From Trema orientale (lineage: Eukaryota > Streptophyta > Magnoliopsida > Rosales > Cannabaceae), in contig JXTC01000273.1 of NCBI GenBank assembly GCA_002914845.1, positions 1 through 64,000 of the forward strand: a DNA stretch of 64,000 nt, in the 5' to 3' direction. Both the position numbers and the translations under genes were made by a program. A model generated the notes under the pieces. The model saw only the letters and a list, made by a program, of their open reading frames with translations. It did not search any database and had not been told where the DNA came from. Of this stretch, positions 24,480 through 36,690 are shown piece after piece (positions within the stretch are counted from its first letter, which is position 1; the number at the start of each line of letters is the position of its first letter).

Positions 24480-26009
24480 TTCTCCTAGGGTTCGAGAACT
24501 CGACTCCGACGAGTTAAAACTCTGGTAAACCATGAAGCAACAAGCGAAACCGGAGAAAATTCTTCAATTGAAAGTCTTGATTCTTGATAAAAATGTAGTA
24601 TCTGTAAACAGCACAATTGAACCACTTTCTCTGCGTAATAAACATAGGAGGTCTTGGAACACCTCGGTAAGTAAACAAATCTATCTCATTGAAAACTAGT
24701 CCAATGGCCATAGTAGAAAGAAAATTAAATAAATGTGCATTAGATCCAAGAGAAACTATAGGAATTAGAGGCTTATGTTGACTAGGATCACAAGATGGGG
24801 AAGTAATAATGATTTCGGCAATACTAGAATTATCTTTCTCATTAGATTCAATCACTCGTTCCTTATTAGAATTATCTTCCTCCACAGATTTAATTATCTC
24901 TTCCTCCTCAACTATCTTGTCCTCCTCGACAGATTTAGCTCTCTCTCCCTGAACAGAAATTTTACAAACTGGCTTACATGGAGTGGTAATAACATCCCTT
25001 AAGTCTTGGCAAATTTGGTTAATGTTGGCTAAATCGATTTTCATGTCGGCTATATTTTTGCGAAGGCTAGAAACTAATGCAGGATCAACCGTAGGTTGAC
25101 TTGAAGAAGTTTCAGTTTCTGGAACATGACTGACACTAGGTTGATAGAAGAGCATCTTTTCCAATTTTTCTTTCATCTCAACCCATAAAGTGATAGGCGG
25201 ATGATAGAAATATTCAATTTCATGTTTTATTAGTTTCCAGTGAACTTTAGCAGGTCCAACTAATTTCCAACTAGTATAAAAAATACATTAATCATCAGTG
25301 AAATTATGATAATCAAAGAATTCCTCAAGAGTACTCACCCAAGCTAAAAAGATATTATAGTCTGGAGTACCATCATAGGCAGGAACATCTCCTATGACCC
25401 TATCATTGTGTCGTATCTCCTCAGGGTAATAACTAAAGTGGCTATGATATTGTTGAGGATAATATGGAGGACGGTCATATTGCGAATCATGATAATATCG
25501 ATTATCCTTATATGGTTTATGGTAATAGTACAGAAAATAAATTAGAACACTCATATTCAATTATTATAATGGATCAAAACACTTTCATGAATTTTCCAAC
25601 TAATAAAACCATAAGAAAAATCTTCAAGAGTAGAAATTGTTACCAAACAAGGGTGCAAGTGCAAAAATCTTCGAATCTGGAGCAAATATGCAAGCTTCAA
25701 CAAATCAGGAACCTTTTAGCAAATTGTCAAAGCTGAAAGTGTTGGAGATGGTGTGGTGGAAGCAAAGGGGTGGAGGTGGAGAAGAGAAACACGTTTCTCT
25801 TTGCTGTAATTTTTTTTTATTTTCGTTTTTTTTTTTTTGGTAACTTGCTATGTGAAAGTTAAGGAAGCAACAAGTATTTTTTTTATTTTTTGGACGAAAA
25901 TAAACACAAAAAAGGGACAAAACTAGGACAAGAAAAGAAAATTTTGGAGAGATTTCGACGGAGAAAATCAATTCAGGCAAAGGAAATTGAACGATGCTGT
26001 GATACCAAT

Positions 26010-26369
26010 TGATGTAGAACAAGAGTGAAAATTTAGAATAGATGAGAAAGAGAAGAGAGAGAGGAATTTAGGAAGAATTTAGAGAAGAAGAGGAAGAACT
26101 TTAGAGAGAGAATTTCTGAATAGTTGTATATCATTAATCAAGTCTTAAAAATAATGAACATAGAAGAGCTTATTTATAGAGAAGCTCTTAGACAAAACTA
26201 AGAAACTGACATATTCTAGAAACAAATATAAAAGGGAAATATCAAACTAGTTACTCAAAATTTAAATAACACCTAATAATTAAATAAAATATAATTATAT
26301 AAACCTAAAATAATCTAATTAATAATAATCATATAGATTCGTAATATAGCTTATTCAAATTCCTCATCA
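26010..26369 (-). repeat. LTR (5' LTR by element orientation)
   Basis: 360-bp copy next to the tRNA-Met-type primer-binding site, followed by target duplication ACTAG at 26370-26374. Confidence 0.85.
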
Positions 26370-26374
26370 ACTAG

Positions 26375-27567
26375 ATACACACTCATCACCAATTTCTAAC
26401 TAGAACCTTTACCTTGAATATACTTTCAAAATTTTAGATCCTTCTAGCTCTATTGCTCCACAAGTCACCAAAATAAAGATGTAATGAACCATTAGCTCCC
26501 TCACCCACTTATTCAAATAGAATACCAGAGGAGGGAAAAATAGAAAGCACTCAAATATGAGATTGTCATTCAATCTATCAATTTTGATGGTATAAATTAA
26601 TATGAAACTTGTCAATTAATTTTGAATTAATGGCTAATATTTAATTAATCATGATGAGGCCACACCTCATCATCTCTTATAAATTAAGTAAAATTAATCT
26701 CTTCCAGTGTGTGAATAGTATATAGAAACATATTTTAGAATGAAAAACAAACTTCAATGGCCACGACACAACCACCACAGTAACCTCAAATATCCTCATT
26801 ACTAGCATGTGAAAATGAAATATTTATTACACAACAATGTTAAATGACTTAAAGGGTTCTCTTTGCCACTTCAGCAGCTGTTAGCAAATTAAAATTTGCC
26901 ATGCAGAACTTAACATCATTTTACATCTGCCATCAAAATCAACAATCAAGAGGTCTACTGTATATAACAGACAACCTTCGAGAAAGTCAAATTCATTGAT
27001 AGTGGCCCAGCAACCACTGACTAGCCTTCTTCAACTTCACTCATAACCAGCAAGCAAGCCCAAAAAATGAGAATTTTTATACTAAACTTCATCCATACAC
27101 AATGTTTATAAAGTCCCACGTCTAGTTCAGCATCCAAAAGATGAAGTGGGAAACCAAACCTCATGACTTTCAATCTTTCTTAAGGGGCAGTTTGGTATCT
27201 CAAATGCAACTCGGCAACCTTACCAATTAGGTGGCAAGCTGAGGGCTAAAGTTAAAAAAACAAAAGGGAAACACTTGAAACAAAAGCAAAAGCATTCCTT
27301 CTTTCTCACTCAAGGAAGTAGACCCATCTTCATAGCACTTAAAATCACCAAAAAGAATCCCAGATATACTACTACTCTTTGCAAGGAGAATGTCGTAGAG
27401 GCTGTTTTGGTACTGAAAGCAAAGAGAGACCAAAAAGGAAAATGCCCCCAGAAGTGCCTTATTGCCGTTCTCTTGTAACTCCACTGGTGCGATCCTCGAG
27501 TCCAGTTTCACCTGAGGCAAAACTAGAGTTACCTTCCAGCCAGAAACATTGCCAAAGAAGCAAAAAG
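26375..27567. other. Intergenic DNA upstream of the DUF579 gene
   Basis: No further gene seen. An in-frame ATG at 27379 would extend the DUF579 protein by 63 residues, but that extension is basic and low in hydrophobics and would bury the signal anchor, so I treat it as leader. Confidence 0.55.
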
Positions 27568-28440
27568 ATGAACTTTACCAAGAAGAGAGTCGTCCCTTTC
27601 CTTGTTTTGATTCTAGCAATCATTTCGATCTTCAGACTATTTAGAATCACAATTACTTCATATTATTCTTCTTCCCCTCCATTGCCTGCTTTTCCTCCTA
27701 CTCTTCAAGAAAAATGTTCTTCTCTTTCTCCATCCTGTACTCATCCTCCGTTAACCATGTCTAAATCTTCAACAAATCGACTAACAACTTCAGCAAACAC
27801 CACTCAGCTGACAGAAAAGGAATTCCAACTCTTATCAAATCTGGTTACTCGTAAAGCTCCCTGCAACCTCCTCATTTTTGGACTTGAACCCCAGTACTTA
27901 TCCCTCTCATCGATCAATGCTGGCGGCACCACCATCTTTCTAGAGGACGACCCTTATAAGCTAAGCACGATCAAGATCAAGACGAAGTCTAACACCACCA
28001 GAATCTACAAGGTCGAGCATTTGCCACCACCTGCAAAAGAGGCATATACGCTGCTAAAGCATGGAAGGAAAAGCCCGTCTTGTGCAGCAAGTTCAGGACA
28101 GCTTCAGAAGTCGAAATGTCGATTGGCAATGAAAAATTTGCCACAAGAAGTTTATGATCTAAAATGGGATGTGGTGGTGGTAGATGGGCCCAGCGGAAAT
28201 GCACCAGAGGCACCAGGCAGGATGGCAGCAATATACAGTGCTGCTGTGATAGCTAGAAACGGGAATGAAACGGATGTAGTAGTGCATGATGTAGATCGGA
28301 TGATTGAGAAATGGTTCTCCTGGGAGTTCTTGTGTGATGAGAACTTGGTTTCTTCCAAAGGGAAATTGTGGAATTTTAGGATCAGAGGTCAAATGAATTC
28401 AACAAGATTTTGTCCTTCCGAACCAGTTATGCTAGTCTAA
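27568..28440 (+). CDS. DUF579 (IRX15/GXM-type) polysaccharide biosynthesis protein
   Basis: A single-exon 290-residue protein. The chosen ATG gives [20 protein letters not shown], a short basic tail and one hydrophobic signal anchor (about 9-25), the usual type II Golgi topology. A Ser/Pro/Thr-rich stem follows, then a DUF579 domain (about 85-280): [75 protein letters not shown] and FLCDENL. The family includes xylan and arabinogalactan 4-O-methyltransferases (GXM, AGM) and IRX15, acting on cell-wall glycans in the Golgi. The first nucleotide-binding-like loop reads FGLEPQ, where GXM and IRX15 have FGLG, so methyltransferase activity is uncertain. It converges with the TITAN-LIKE gene. I recall At4g24910 next to At4g24900 in Arabidopsis, which suggests orthology to At4g24910. 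Confidence 0.85.
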   Translation: MNFTKKRVVPFLVLILAIISIFRLFRITITSYYSSSPPLPAFPPTLQEKCSSLSPSCTHPPLTMSKSSTNRLTTSANTTQLTEKEFQLLSNLVTRKAPCNLLIFGLEPQYLSLSSINAGGTTIFLEDDPYKLSTIKIKTKSNTTRIYKVEHLPPPAKEAYTLLKHGRKSPSCAASSGQLQKSKCRLAMKNLPQEVYDLKWDVVVVDGPSGNAPEAPGRMAAIYSAAVIARNGNETDVVVHDVDRMIEKWFSWEFLCDENLVSSKGKLWNFRIRGQMNSTRFCPSEPVMLV

Positions 28441-29010
28441 TAGCTTCTCTTTATTTTTTTCAGACATCTGTTGTTTTGAGATGTAAGTACAAAGAAACGA
28501 GTTGAATTAAAATATTCCAAGCAAAAAAGTCATATACAAGCATCAAGCTTCTTCATGTCAATATACCGTAGTAAAACAATATATTATTGTGTTTACCTGA
28601 TAGCTGTTGTTTTTGAAATAACGATAAGCGACACATGATTCTTGGAACTGTTAAACTCAAAAATCAGTACCACATATTCTCATAATTGATAAATCCAAAT
28701 ATGATGGTTCCAAAAAGAAATCTCATTCTCATGCCAATGTACAATACAAGGAGAAAAGATTCATAATGAGTTTTCAGTGCTACAGACCCAGATATCCCAC
28801 GGAAGATTATTACACAGGTTTTTCTGACAGAGCACTTTCTGTACCATAGCCTAAAACTATTTATAAAAGTTCTTGCTACAACTGCTTCGCATCTTTTCTA
28901 CAAAATTCTGGCTCAATTTTATCTCTAATCCAAAACTGTAGGGGGAAAAGTTGGAGAAACTGTCACCAGAATTATCATCAGTCACTCACAACATAACCTC
29001 AGAAACGCAG
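28441..29010. other. Space between two converging genes
   Basis: 570 bases hold the two 3' UTRs. AATAAA-like words occur in both directions. Nothing else seen. Confidence 0.6.
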
Positions 29011-31348
29011 TCATTTACTTGCATCTCTTTGCTGCAATAAAGACATGTAGTAGTTAGTTAAATAAAGGAACCACAGCCAACAACAGCATAACTACATAGT
29101 TTCTTGGACATAAAATTATTTCAGCCTTCTGGACATAAAATTATTTCAGCCTTCTGGACATAAAAAACACGAACTGCCAACTTGATCCTAATTTCAAAAA
29201 GGTTACTTAACAAACATACCATGTCCCACTTTGACGTACATTGTTGTTTTCTTTAAGTAAAACATATACCGTGGAAAAAAAGAGAGGGGTGCGCCAAGGG
29301 GTTATAAAAGAGGCCAATAACAAAATTTCCATTTACCCTGATTTCAAATTAAAATGTATGGCATAACTTAGCAGGTTTTAGTTCTATGGGGATATGGAAA
29401 ACATGCAATGAAGTGGAAATTTGAGTCTTACCATTCGTTTGCTAACGTAAGGTTGTATCTTAATTGGTTCCTCAGGCTGAATTTCAACCTTGAGTTTTAA
29501 CCTGGGCTCCTCAGGCTGAGTTTCAAGCTTGAGTACCTTTTGCTTTTCCAACTCAAATTCTTTTCTGGACTCTCTCCGGCTACCTGATTGCCAAACTCTA
29601 CCAAAATTAGGAAGCCAGTTTGCATCACACTCATTGTTCACAAGCTCTCCTCTCTTTTCCATCTCCAGTTCCATTTTTCTCTTTTCTGCCCAAGCTGCCC
29701 CCACCCTTTTTGGATTCAATTTCTTTGACTTCCCCGATTTACTCGAGGAAGTAGCAAAGCTACCTAAGACTGGTTTTACTCCAACATTTACTTGACTTTC
29801 TTCAACCGCTTCAAACCAAGGAGGAGGTGCTCCAGTATGCACATTTCCTCCAGCGACCTCAGGTACAAAAATTTGGGTGAGATTCTGTATACCTGAAAAG
29901 AATATGAGGATTGTTCCATGTGAATCAAATAAAATACACTATCAATTTCCTACAAAAAGCTGCACAGAATATTGTGTCTGGGTTTTACTGCAACATCAGC
30001 AATTATGTTCCCAAGAAACACAAAGCTCCAATGACATAACCATATGGCCTTCAATATGTCAAAAGAAAATAAAACCTACACCTACATAGAAGAGGTAAAA
30101 GGGAAGATAATGTAAACAGGGAACACTCACCTTTTAAACCATTCAAATTTAAGGAACTTGTACCAGAGTATGTCTCCAAAGGTAAAGAAGAGGTAAAATC
30201 TTCTGAATACAAGCCAGCATTTGCAACCTCAAAGGGTCCTGAATTGGATACCTGATACTCATTTGTATGATTTTGTAAAGGCATAACACCACTTGAAATC
30301 CTTGAAACAATAGAATGTTTACTACTATTTGTATAACTATTAACATTTACATAGTTGAGTTCATTATGGATATCATTCGAAGGTCCAAGAACTGGTCCAT
30401 GAGATGCTTCCTTAGATGATACAGCTCCACTCTTCAATGAGTTGCACTTTTTCTCCCACTGCAATGATATGAAATCACCATTTGTGAAAGCTCAAGTTTT
30501 GAGAATACATAAACACATACATAGTCTTCTCTTTAAAGAGTCAAAACAGAAATCCAGGAAACTCAAGAGAAGTCCAGCAACATATGATATACCTTAGCAA
30601 CATCAGCTTCCAATATCCTGAAATTATCAATGCAATCCATTCCTCCACCATATTTCCACAGAAAATGCTTCAAATTCTTCAGATGACTCTTACTTGCAAG
30701 GTGATTAATTGCATTACTACTGAAACCAAATTCCAAAGCATGAATTTTCAAAAGGGCAATTGAGGGACACACCAATATAATGCTACGTTGTTTGGTAATG
30801 AGAATGGAAAAAAAAAAAAAAAAAAAAAAACGAACTTTTGCAAGAAAAATTGATCAAACCCAGTTTTGAAATCGAAACGACATGAATTCAATTGAAAATA
30901 AATAAATAAATAAATAGGGTACCCTTTCAATTCTCTTCCTCTATAATATTTTCCTCCGTTTTCTCACCATCCAAACAGAAAACAGAAAAAATTTAAAAGA
31001 GTTCGTACCAAGCAAAGGAGCTGCCGAGCTCATCAATGTCGCTGTCGCAAAAGACGCACCATAAGCGGTTGCGAGAGGCGTGTTCGGGGCGGAGAAGGGT
31101 AGGGTTTTTGAGAAAGAAGCGAACATCGGCGAGCTTGGTCTGGAACCGAGAGAAGAAAATGGAGAGTGACTTTTTGTGGTTGGGGAAGTACCTGTGGCGC
31201 TGGCCTTGATCGTGATTCAGTCTGCAAACTTTGCAGAACTCGAATTCGGAACTCTTCTTCTTCCTCTTCTTATCGCCCTTCTTGCTCTGAATTTTAGAAT
31301 CTGGGTCTAATTTAGTCTCCGCTTGTTCCACCTCCATTGTCGTACGGA

Positions 31349-31352
<4 letters not shown>
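29011..31352 (-). CDS. TTL: TITAN-LIKE / CCDC84-family zinc-finger protein (five exons)
   Basis: Exons on the minus strand are 31352-31009, 30719-30593, 30458-30131, 29892-29432 and 29031-29011, all GT-AG and in phase, giving 426 residues. Two C2H2-type fingers lie in the N-terminal third: C40-x2-C43 with H47, H53 or H59, and C99-x2-C102 with H121 and H127; the second is completed only by splicing (SSFACSNAINHLASKSHLKN). KHFLWKYGGGMD and a Trp-Glu-Lys start to exon 3 match Arabidopsis TITAN-LIKE (At4g24900). A Ser/Asn-rich middle follows, then GAPPPWFEAVEE and a charged segment with KRVGAAWAEKRKMELEMEKR. The family is nuclear. TITAN-LIKE is needed for endosperm and embryo nuclear division, and the animal relative CCDC84/CENATAC binds the minor spliceosome. 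The last exon codes only six residues and is the least certain part. A second ATG at 31337 is possible. Confidence 0.85.
29106..29165. repeat. 25-bp tandem duplication in TITAN-LIKE intron 4
   Basis: CATAAAATTATTTCAGCCTT followed by CTGGA occurs twice in tandem, plus a partial third start. It is recent and non-coding. Confidence 0.9.

Positions 31353-31383
<31 letters not shown>
31353..31383. repeat. (TC)n microsatellite at the TITAN-LIKE leader
   Basis: About fifteen CT repeats directly precede the start codon on the minus strand, where they read GA. Such pyrimidine/purine tracts are frequent in plant 5' leaders. Confidence 0.9.
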
Positions 31384-31386
<3 letters not shown>

Positions 31387-31525
31387 CTCTGGAATGAATA
31401 AAATTGGGAAATTTGGGTGGGAGCAGCGAAAGAAAGAGGAGCTTGGAAACGTTGTCGTTACAACATGTCTTGAAAAGACCTGGAAGAATTGTCGTTTTTA
31501 TGAACACAATACAAAATAGTACAAT

Positions 31526-31715
31526 GAGCCTGTTTGGGATAGCTTTTACTTCAACTTGAAGTAAAAGTCTAAAAAGATCTTCTTAAAAAAGATGGTGGGT
31601 CTATGCTTCTTTAAAAAGATCTTTTGGATACAAAAAGATCTTCTAAAAATCCATCCAAACACTCCTAAAAGATTTTTTGAGCTCTAAAAGATTTTTGAAA
31701 GCTGTGCTAAACAGG
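31526..31715. mobile_element. Small MITE, CCTGTTTGGGATAGC type
   Basis: The ends are imperfect inverted repeats (CCTGTTTGGGATAGCTTTTA and GAAAGCTGTGCTAAACAGG). The interior repeats AAAAAGATCTT and AAAAGATTTTT words. About 190 bp, non-coding, just upstream of the TITAN-LIKE gene. Confidence 0.5.
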
Positions 31716-31861
31716 AAGTCAAATGAGATCAGAAATTTGATTTTTTTTTTCCGAAGGAAGACTAGAAATTGAATGTTTAAAACCACAAGATGTCGTACAA
31801 AGAAAATTTTCAAAAAATAAAAAAAGTAAACTGCAAAAAAAAAATTATATATATATATATA

Positions 31862-32175
31862 CACGAGTATTCTCCTGAAGTTTGGACTCTGCAAAATAAT
31901 ACCATAAGATTAGGAATTTCTGAAAACTAATATCCTGAATTAACTTTTTGAATAACTTTAACTAGACAATAATATCCTCAAAATTAAGGAGAATAATAAG
32001 GATTAATACAATTTTAGTGGATGATATTATTATTTTTTCGTTATTAAAGTTAATCAAAATGTCAATCTAAGGTATTAATTTTCAGAAATTCTTAATCTTA
32101 GAATATCATTTTGCATTCATTAGTTCAAACTTCAGAGTTTAAATTGCAAAATACTCAAACTTTAGGTATTTTTTT
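31862..32175. mobile_element. MITE-like inverted repeat (same family as 15170-15513)
   Basis: The left arm has CTCCTGAAGTTTGGACTCTG, AAAATAATACCATAAGATTA and AATTTCTGAAAACTAATA. The right arm is the inverted match (TATTAATTTTCAGAAATTCT, AGAATATCATTTTGCA, TTTAAATTGCAAAATACTC). The centre is about 90 bp and no frame is coded. Long arms suggest a Mutator-type origin. Confidence 0.6.
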
Positions 32176-32271
32176 ATAATTCACCCAAGCAAAAACTCAG
32201 AGTTAATTTTATAATTTTCCCATGCTCTTTTTTGTTTTTTCCTTAGTTACCAGTTCTTTAAATATAAGGTG

Positions 32272-32830
32272 GCGTTTGGTTGCAAAGTAAAAATAGAAAA
32301 AGAATCGTAATGATAATAGAAATTGTAATGGTAATAGAAATGGAATGGAATAAGATTTAATTCATTTGTTTAGTGACATATTGGAATCAGTGCTAGAATC
32401 ATGATTACTTTGTTTCGTTTATTATGTAATGGAATAGAATCAACTTTAAATAGACCAAAATACTCTTACCAACAATAAACGTTAGACAAATAATAAATTT
32501 AGTATAAAATTTGATTTTTCACAAGAGATCAATATGTTTTAACAGAAACTATCTTTAATTTGTTCTTACATATATATAAAATACATAAAGACTAAACAAT
32601 CCAATGTAAAAGTTAGAAAAATAATTAAATTGGTATAAAAAAGAGAGGGTATTTAGGGCAAAATATAATGGGCATTCACCCAATTTAGTTTAGTAAAAGT
32701 CTTTTATGTATTTAGGTGAATTGCCATTACAATTGTAATAGGGCTTTCAAATTCTTAAAACTAAACCAAACAAGAGAATGAACCTAGTAAAGGAATGGTC
32801 ATTACATTACAAAGCTCGTTACATTATCAA
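32272..32830. mobile_element. Possible MITE, GGCGTTTGGTTGCAAAG start
   Basis: It starts GGTGGCGTTTGGTTGCAAAG and is rich in ATAGAAATGGAATGGAATA words. Near the right it has complementary words (AAACCAAACAAGAGAATG, GGTCATTACATTACAAAGC). GGCGTTTGGTTGC starts are typical of plant MITE ends. The boundaries are not fixed by a target duplication. Confidence 0.35.
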
Positions 32831-35800
32831 GCTAATGCTTGTAACTGTATCAGAAATAATGTAATTAACTTCTTCCAAAAATGACATAATTGGCCTTACT
32901 GTATCTTGTTTCCGAGTCTTAATAAAATGACAAGCAATTTTTTGACATTTTCCTGGGTTAGTTTCGCATCTTATAACTGTAACCCTCTCATATTCTTTTG
33001 CCACCCGTGTAGTAGTCAACATCTGAATATAGCATCCTCTAAAAGAGCTTTCTGCCTTTGACAACCATATGGATTTGTACATCACTTCAAAGGGTTTTGC
33101 CCACCATATAAATAAGTTTTGTACATTGAGATAATATGGATACTTATTTATTTAGTTTTTAAAATGTCTGTTTTATGAATTAGTTCTATGTTATAATTTA
33201 GATTATTGGAAACTGATTGTGAGTAACACACAAGGATTTAAAAGATATTATACAGGAACGTTGGAATCACCAGCGTGCTTTTATTTATTTATTTTTTTTT
33301 TTAAAATCCCAAGTTCTTCTTTAATTTCACTAATAAAATATTAAACAATTGAGTTGAGTGATGGCAAAACAGTTAGCATATCAATTGAAACATGGTATTG
33401 TTCTCTTTGAATGATTTTTAGTATCATTTCCAATCTTATTTTTATTGCTAGGATCAATAGTGAAGTTATGAGATGAGCTCCTCCTCTGTCTAATTGTGGG
33501 ATCTTCTTTTTTCCTTTTGGTGTCTTGTGTTAGAAAAAATGATTGCTTCATCTTGAGGACACCTGTTAGCTATAAGGGGAGATTGTTGTGATATTCACAT
33601 TACTAAAATGGTTGGTTCTGCAAGTGTTTGAGCCCCACCATGATCTGAATTCCTCCAATCTTCAAAAGTGTACTGCTCCTTTTTCTTGATTGGTTCGAAA
33701 ACGACTCGAACTCAACTTACTCGACGATTCAATGTATTTCTCTCTTTAAGTTCTCTGTGAGAGATGGTGAGCAGTCTTACTTTTTCTTATGGAAAATTTG
33801 GCACACTTCTTCTTGGACAAGAGTAGAACTTATATTGAATCCTCACATGTCTTGGGGAACAAACCACCATTACTTGTCCCCTCTTAAAATTTGAATATGG
33901 CAATACCAAAACCATCCAACTTCTGATTTCCAACTCTAAATTGCAAAAAGAGATAGAAGCCTATCTTTATTTTGTCACATGAAGTACTTTTTCATCTCTT
34001 GATACATAAAAGCATTTGAAATTTAGACATACGATATAAGAAAGAACTGTCTGCTAGATTAGGCATTCCATGTGGCTGACTCTATGTTGCTTGCTCGATA
34101 TCAAAATTCATGCAAATAATGATTTCTATATATGACTTTTGGTCTCCTTTTCTTTTCCATTGCTGATATTTGTGACATGGGAAAAGATTTGTATGTTGGT
34201 AACAAGTACAGCAGACATGAGAAAAACCTACCTTTCTTGGCACTATATATCAATATAGACTATATAGTGAACATTGATATCATCACAAGAGTATATACCA
34301 AATTCTTCTCTGTAATAATTTCACTCTTTAGTGTTTCATGATATATCATATCATTCTACACAGAGAGAAAAACAGTATCAGTGTATGATCATATGAGGAC
34401 AATGTGAAAAGACAAATGTTAAGGTTTTGTTATAGTGACTGCCTTTGATGGTTCAGTACCCCATGTCCTACATCTTTATCCCGCTCTATCACCTTTCTGA
34501 GAGAATTCTGGTCCTCGTATTTATTCAATAGTAATCAAATGAAAGATAAAAGACAAGGTACCTATTATGCAAGTTGGTCTTATGTCGGAGTATGTTTATC
34601 ATCATCACTATGACTTTTAGTAGATATTACAGCTCACTTAGGGCCAATGATTGATGAAAATTTTTTGTTCAGTGTAACTAAGCAATGTGAATTTGCCATT
34701 TCAAATCCAACTTTTCAATAGAGAGAGTAGCACAACAGTAATTCAGATCAAGTATTTTTCATCTTATCAAAGAGTAAATCAAGCAATTAACCACTGCTTG
34801 TAATGACAAGATGATACATATATATGACAAGTACTCCTAATTTTAAAATCCTATACAATCAAAAACTCTAGTGGGATAATAATTAAAGCAAGAACACAAG
34901 TGATTAGGGAGTGAAAAAGTTGGTTCTTTGCATAGATCCTTAGTCAGGTTTATCACTTTAGAAGATTCTACCCACCAAATAATGAAAAGGGTTAATTTGG
35001 ATGCAATAATTAATTTCGATTTAAGTATCACCTTTTCAAGAACTCCTTCTCATCCATTCCTTGCAGATGTTGTACTTTTTTTGGATTTGAACCTGTATTC
35101 TTCAAAACTCATGACCCCTTTTGCCCCACAATGGATTATATGATCTTGACCCTCATCTCATCAAGAATCAAGTAATTGAATTATTGGAACTATTTTTTGG
35201 TGACACATTAACTATTTTTGAGTAATACGTTTGAAAGAGGTTGCTGACAAACCAAGCTAATTCCATTCAAGAGACATATCTTGAGAGGAGCACTATTCAC
35301 TGTAGTGACTGATGATGAGTTAGTGGAGTGCTCATCCTATCCAAAAAAACAAAACCAAGAGTTAAAATCAAAATTAAATAAAAAACAATAAAAGGAAAAA
35401 ATGGTTTCTTTTGGATTGAATTATGGAGAAGGATAGTGGGTGTTTGGTGTCTAATAAGCAAAAGTTAAGAGGTTGAATACAAGTGGATACAGCTATCCCT
35501 GTCCTGTTCCCCTGGTGAATCACTTGCTTTTTGTTCTGATTCATTTGCCTTTCTATCCACATCAAAGGTTCCAAACTTGACCCCTGTTTGCGTCAGATTT
35601 GACTATTCCCAGACTCTGTCTTCAGATGAATTCCAAAATAAGTTTTTCAAGGGAAAAAAAATGCTTTCAAATCCTTACAAAACTTAGCTAATATACTGGA
35701 CATTCTATATCTCTGTACATTTATGTGTATTAAGTTTTTCTTTACTTAGTAGCTTTTATTTACAACATTACATACTTTTTGTGCATATCTTTCGATGGTA

Positions 35801-36529
35801 TTTACTTCCCTTCTAAGGGCTATACTAGATTACGCGTAAGCGTATCACAACTCTGAGTAATTTCAAGTGTTCGAGATAAATTGTTGCTTTGAGAGTTCCT
35901 GAATTCCTTAGTATGCAACCGATTAATATATGTTAGGCTTTGGTGTAGTCATGCCTTTCTTCCAACTTGGCCAATCTGGTTTCATAATGATTCAGTGATA
36001 ATTTTAATCAAAACACTTGCAATTCGAAATTGATAACCTATGGCTGCTCGATCTTCCTCAAAAGCACCTTATTCTCGTGTTCTTTCTTCTACGTATTCGG
36101 AGAATTAACATTCATACAATACACACATTGAACATGTATATGTATCTCTATATTTATTTATCCCACTACTACCTTCAAGTTAAAACCATAATATACATAT
36201 ATATTTATATGTATACATATAATATGGGGCTGCTTATTTATCGAGTTTAATCATAAAATTTGTCATAGTCAACCTCGACATTCATGGAAATTATTGATCA
36301 AGTTATGAAATTTTAATTATCCGATATAATACGCATATATATATATATATATATATTCACACACACCTACATGCATATACGTACATATATATATAATTAA
36401 TCATGAATATGTTCAAAATATAATATTGCAAAATTCATTTACCTATTTATCTGCATATATTCTATAATTATATAAGTCAGAAACTTTTGCCAGTGGAGGC
36501 AATTACTTTCAATGGAGATCGAAATTCTA
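32831..36529. other. Intergenic DNA, no gene seen
   Basis: It is less repetitive than its neighbours. The short frames at 34132-34341, 34843-35143 and 35374-35574 have no family features. AT dinucleotide runs lie near 36190-36230 and 36330-36355. A non-coding RNA cannot be excluded. Confidence 0.4.
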
Positions 36530-36690
36530 TGGTGTGTTTGGTATATAATTCGAATCTTATTTTATAAATTTATAAACAGTTTTCATGTAGAAAATTAGAA
36601 GGATAAAGCATTTATCCTTCTAACTTTTTATATGAAAATTGTTTTTAGATTTGTTGAATAGAATTCGAATCCTACATCAAACGCGTCTCT
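36530..36690. mobile_element. Short near-palindromic MITE
   Basis: The arms run from GTGTTTGGTATATAATTCGA to a centre GGATAAAGCATTTATCC and back to GAATTCGAATCCTACATCAA and ACGCG. About 70 bp on each side pair, so the single strand would fold into one long hairpin. Non-coding. Confidence 0.65.

Larger units (their letters stand above)
24100..26369 (-). mobile_element. Short gag-only LTR retrotransposon (TR-GAG-like)
   Basis: Two direct repeats (24100-24479, 380 bp; 26010-26369, 360 bp) begin TGATG and end CATCA and are flanked by the same 5-bp duplication ACTAG (24095-24099, 26370-26374). Just inside the right LTR, on the minus strand, ATTGGTATCACAGCATCG fits a primer-binding site for initiator tRNA-Met, so the element runs right to left. 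The 1.5-kb interior holds only a gag-like region (about 25560 to 24510) with the spaced aromatic/tryptophan pattern of plant retrotransposon gag. There is no protease, reverse transcriptase or integrase. The LTRs differ by about eight substitutions and one 20-bp indel (roughly 2%), suggesting insertion within about the last one or two million years at usual plant rates. The gag region appears interrupted about once; the element is a non-autonomous fossil. Confidence 0.85.

Noticed and set aside
29529-29795. 88-codon plus-strand frame
   Set aside because: It is antisense to exon 4 of the TITAN-LIKE gene, whose splice structure and homology are clear.
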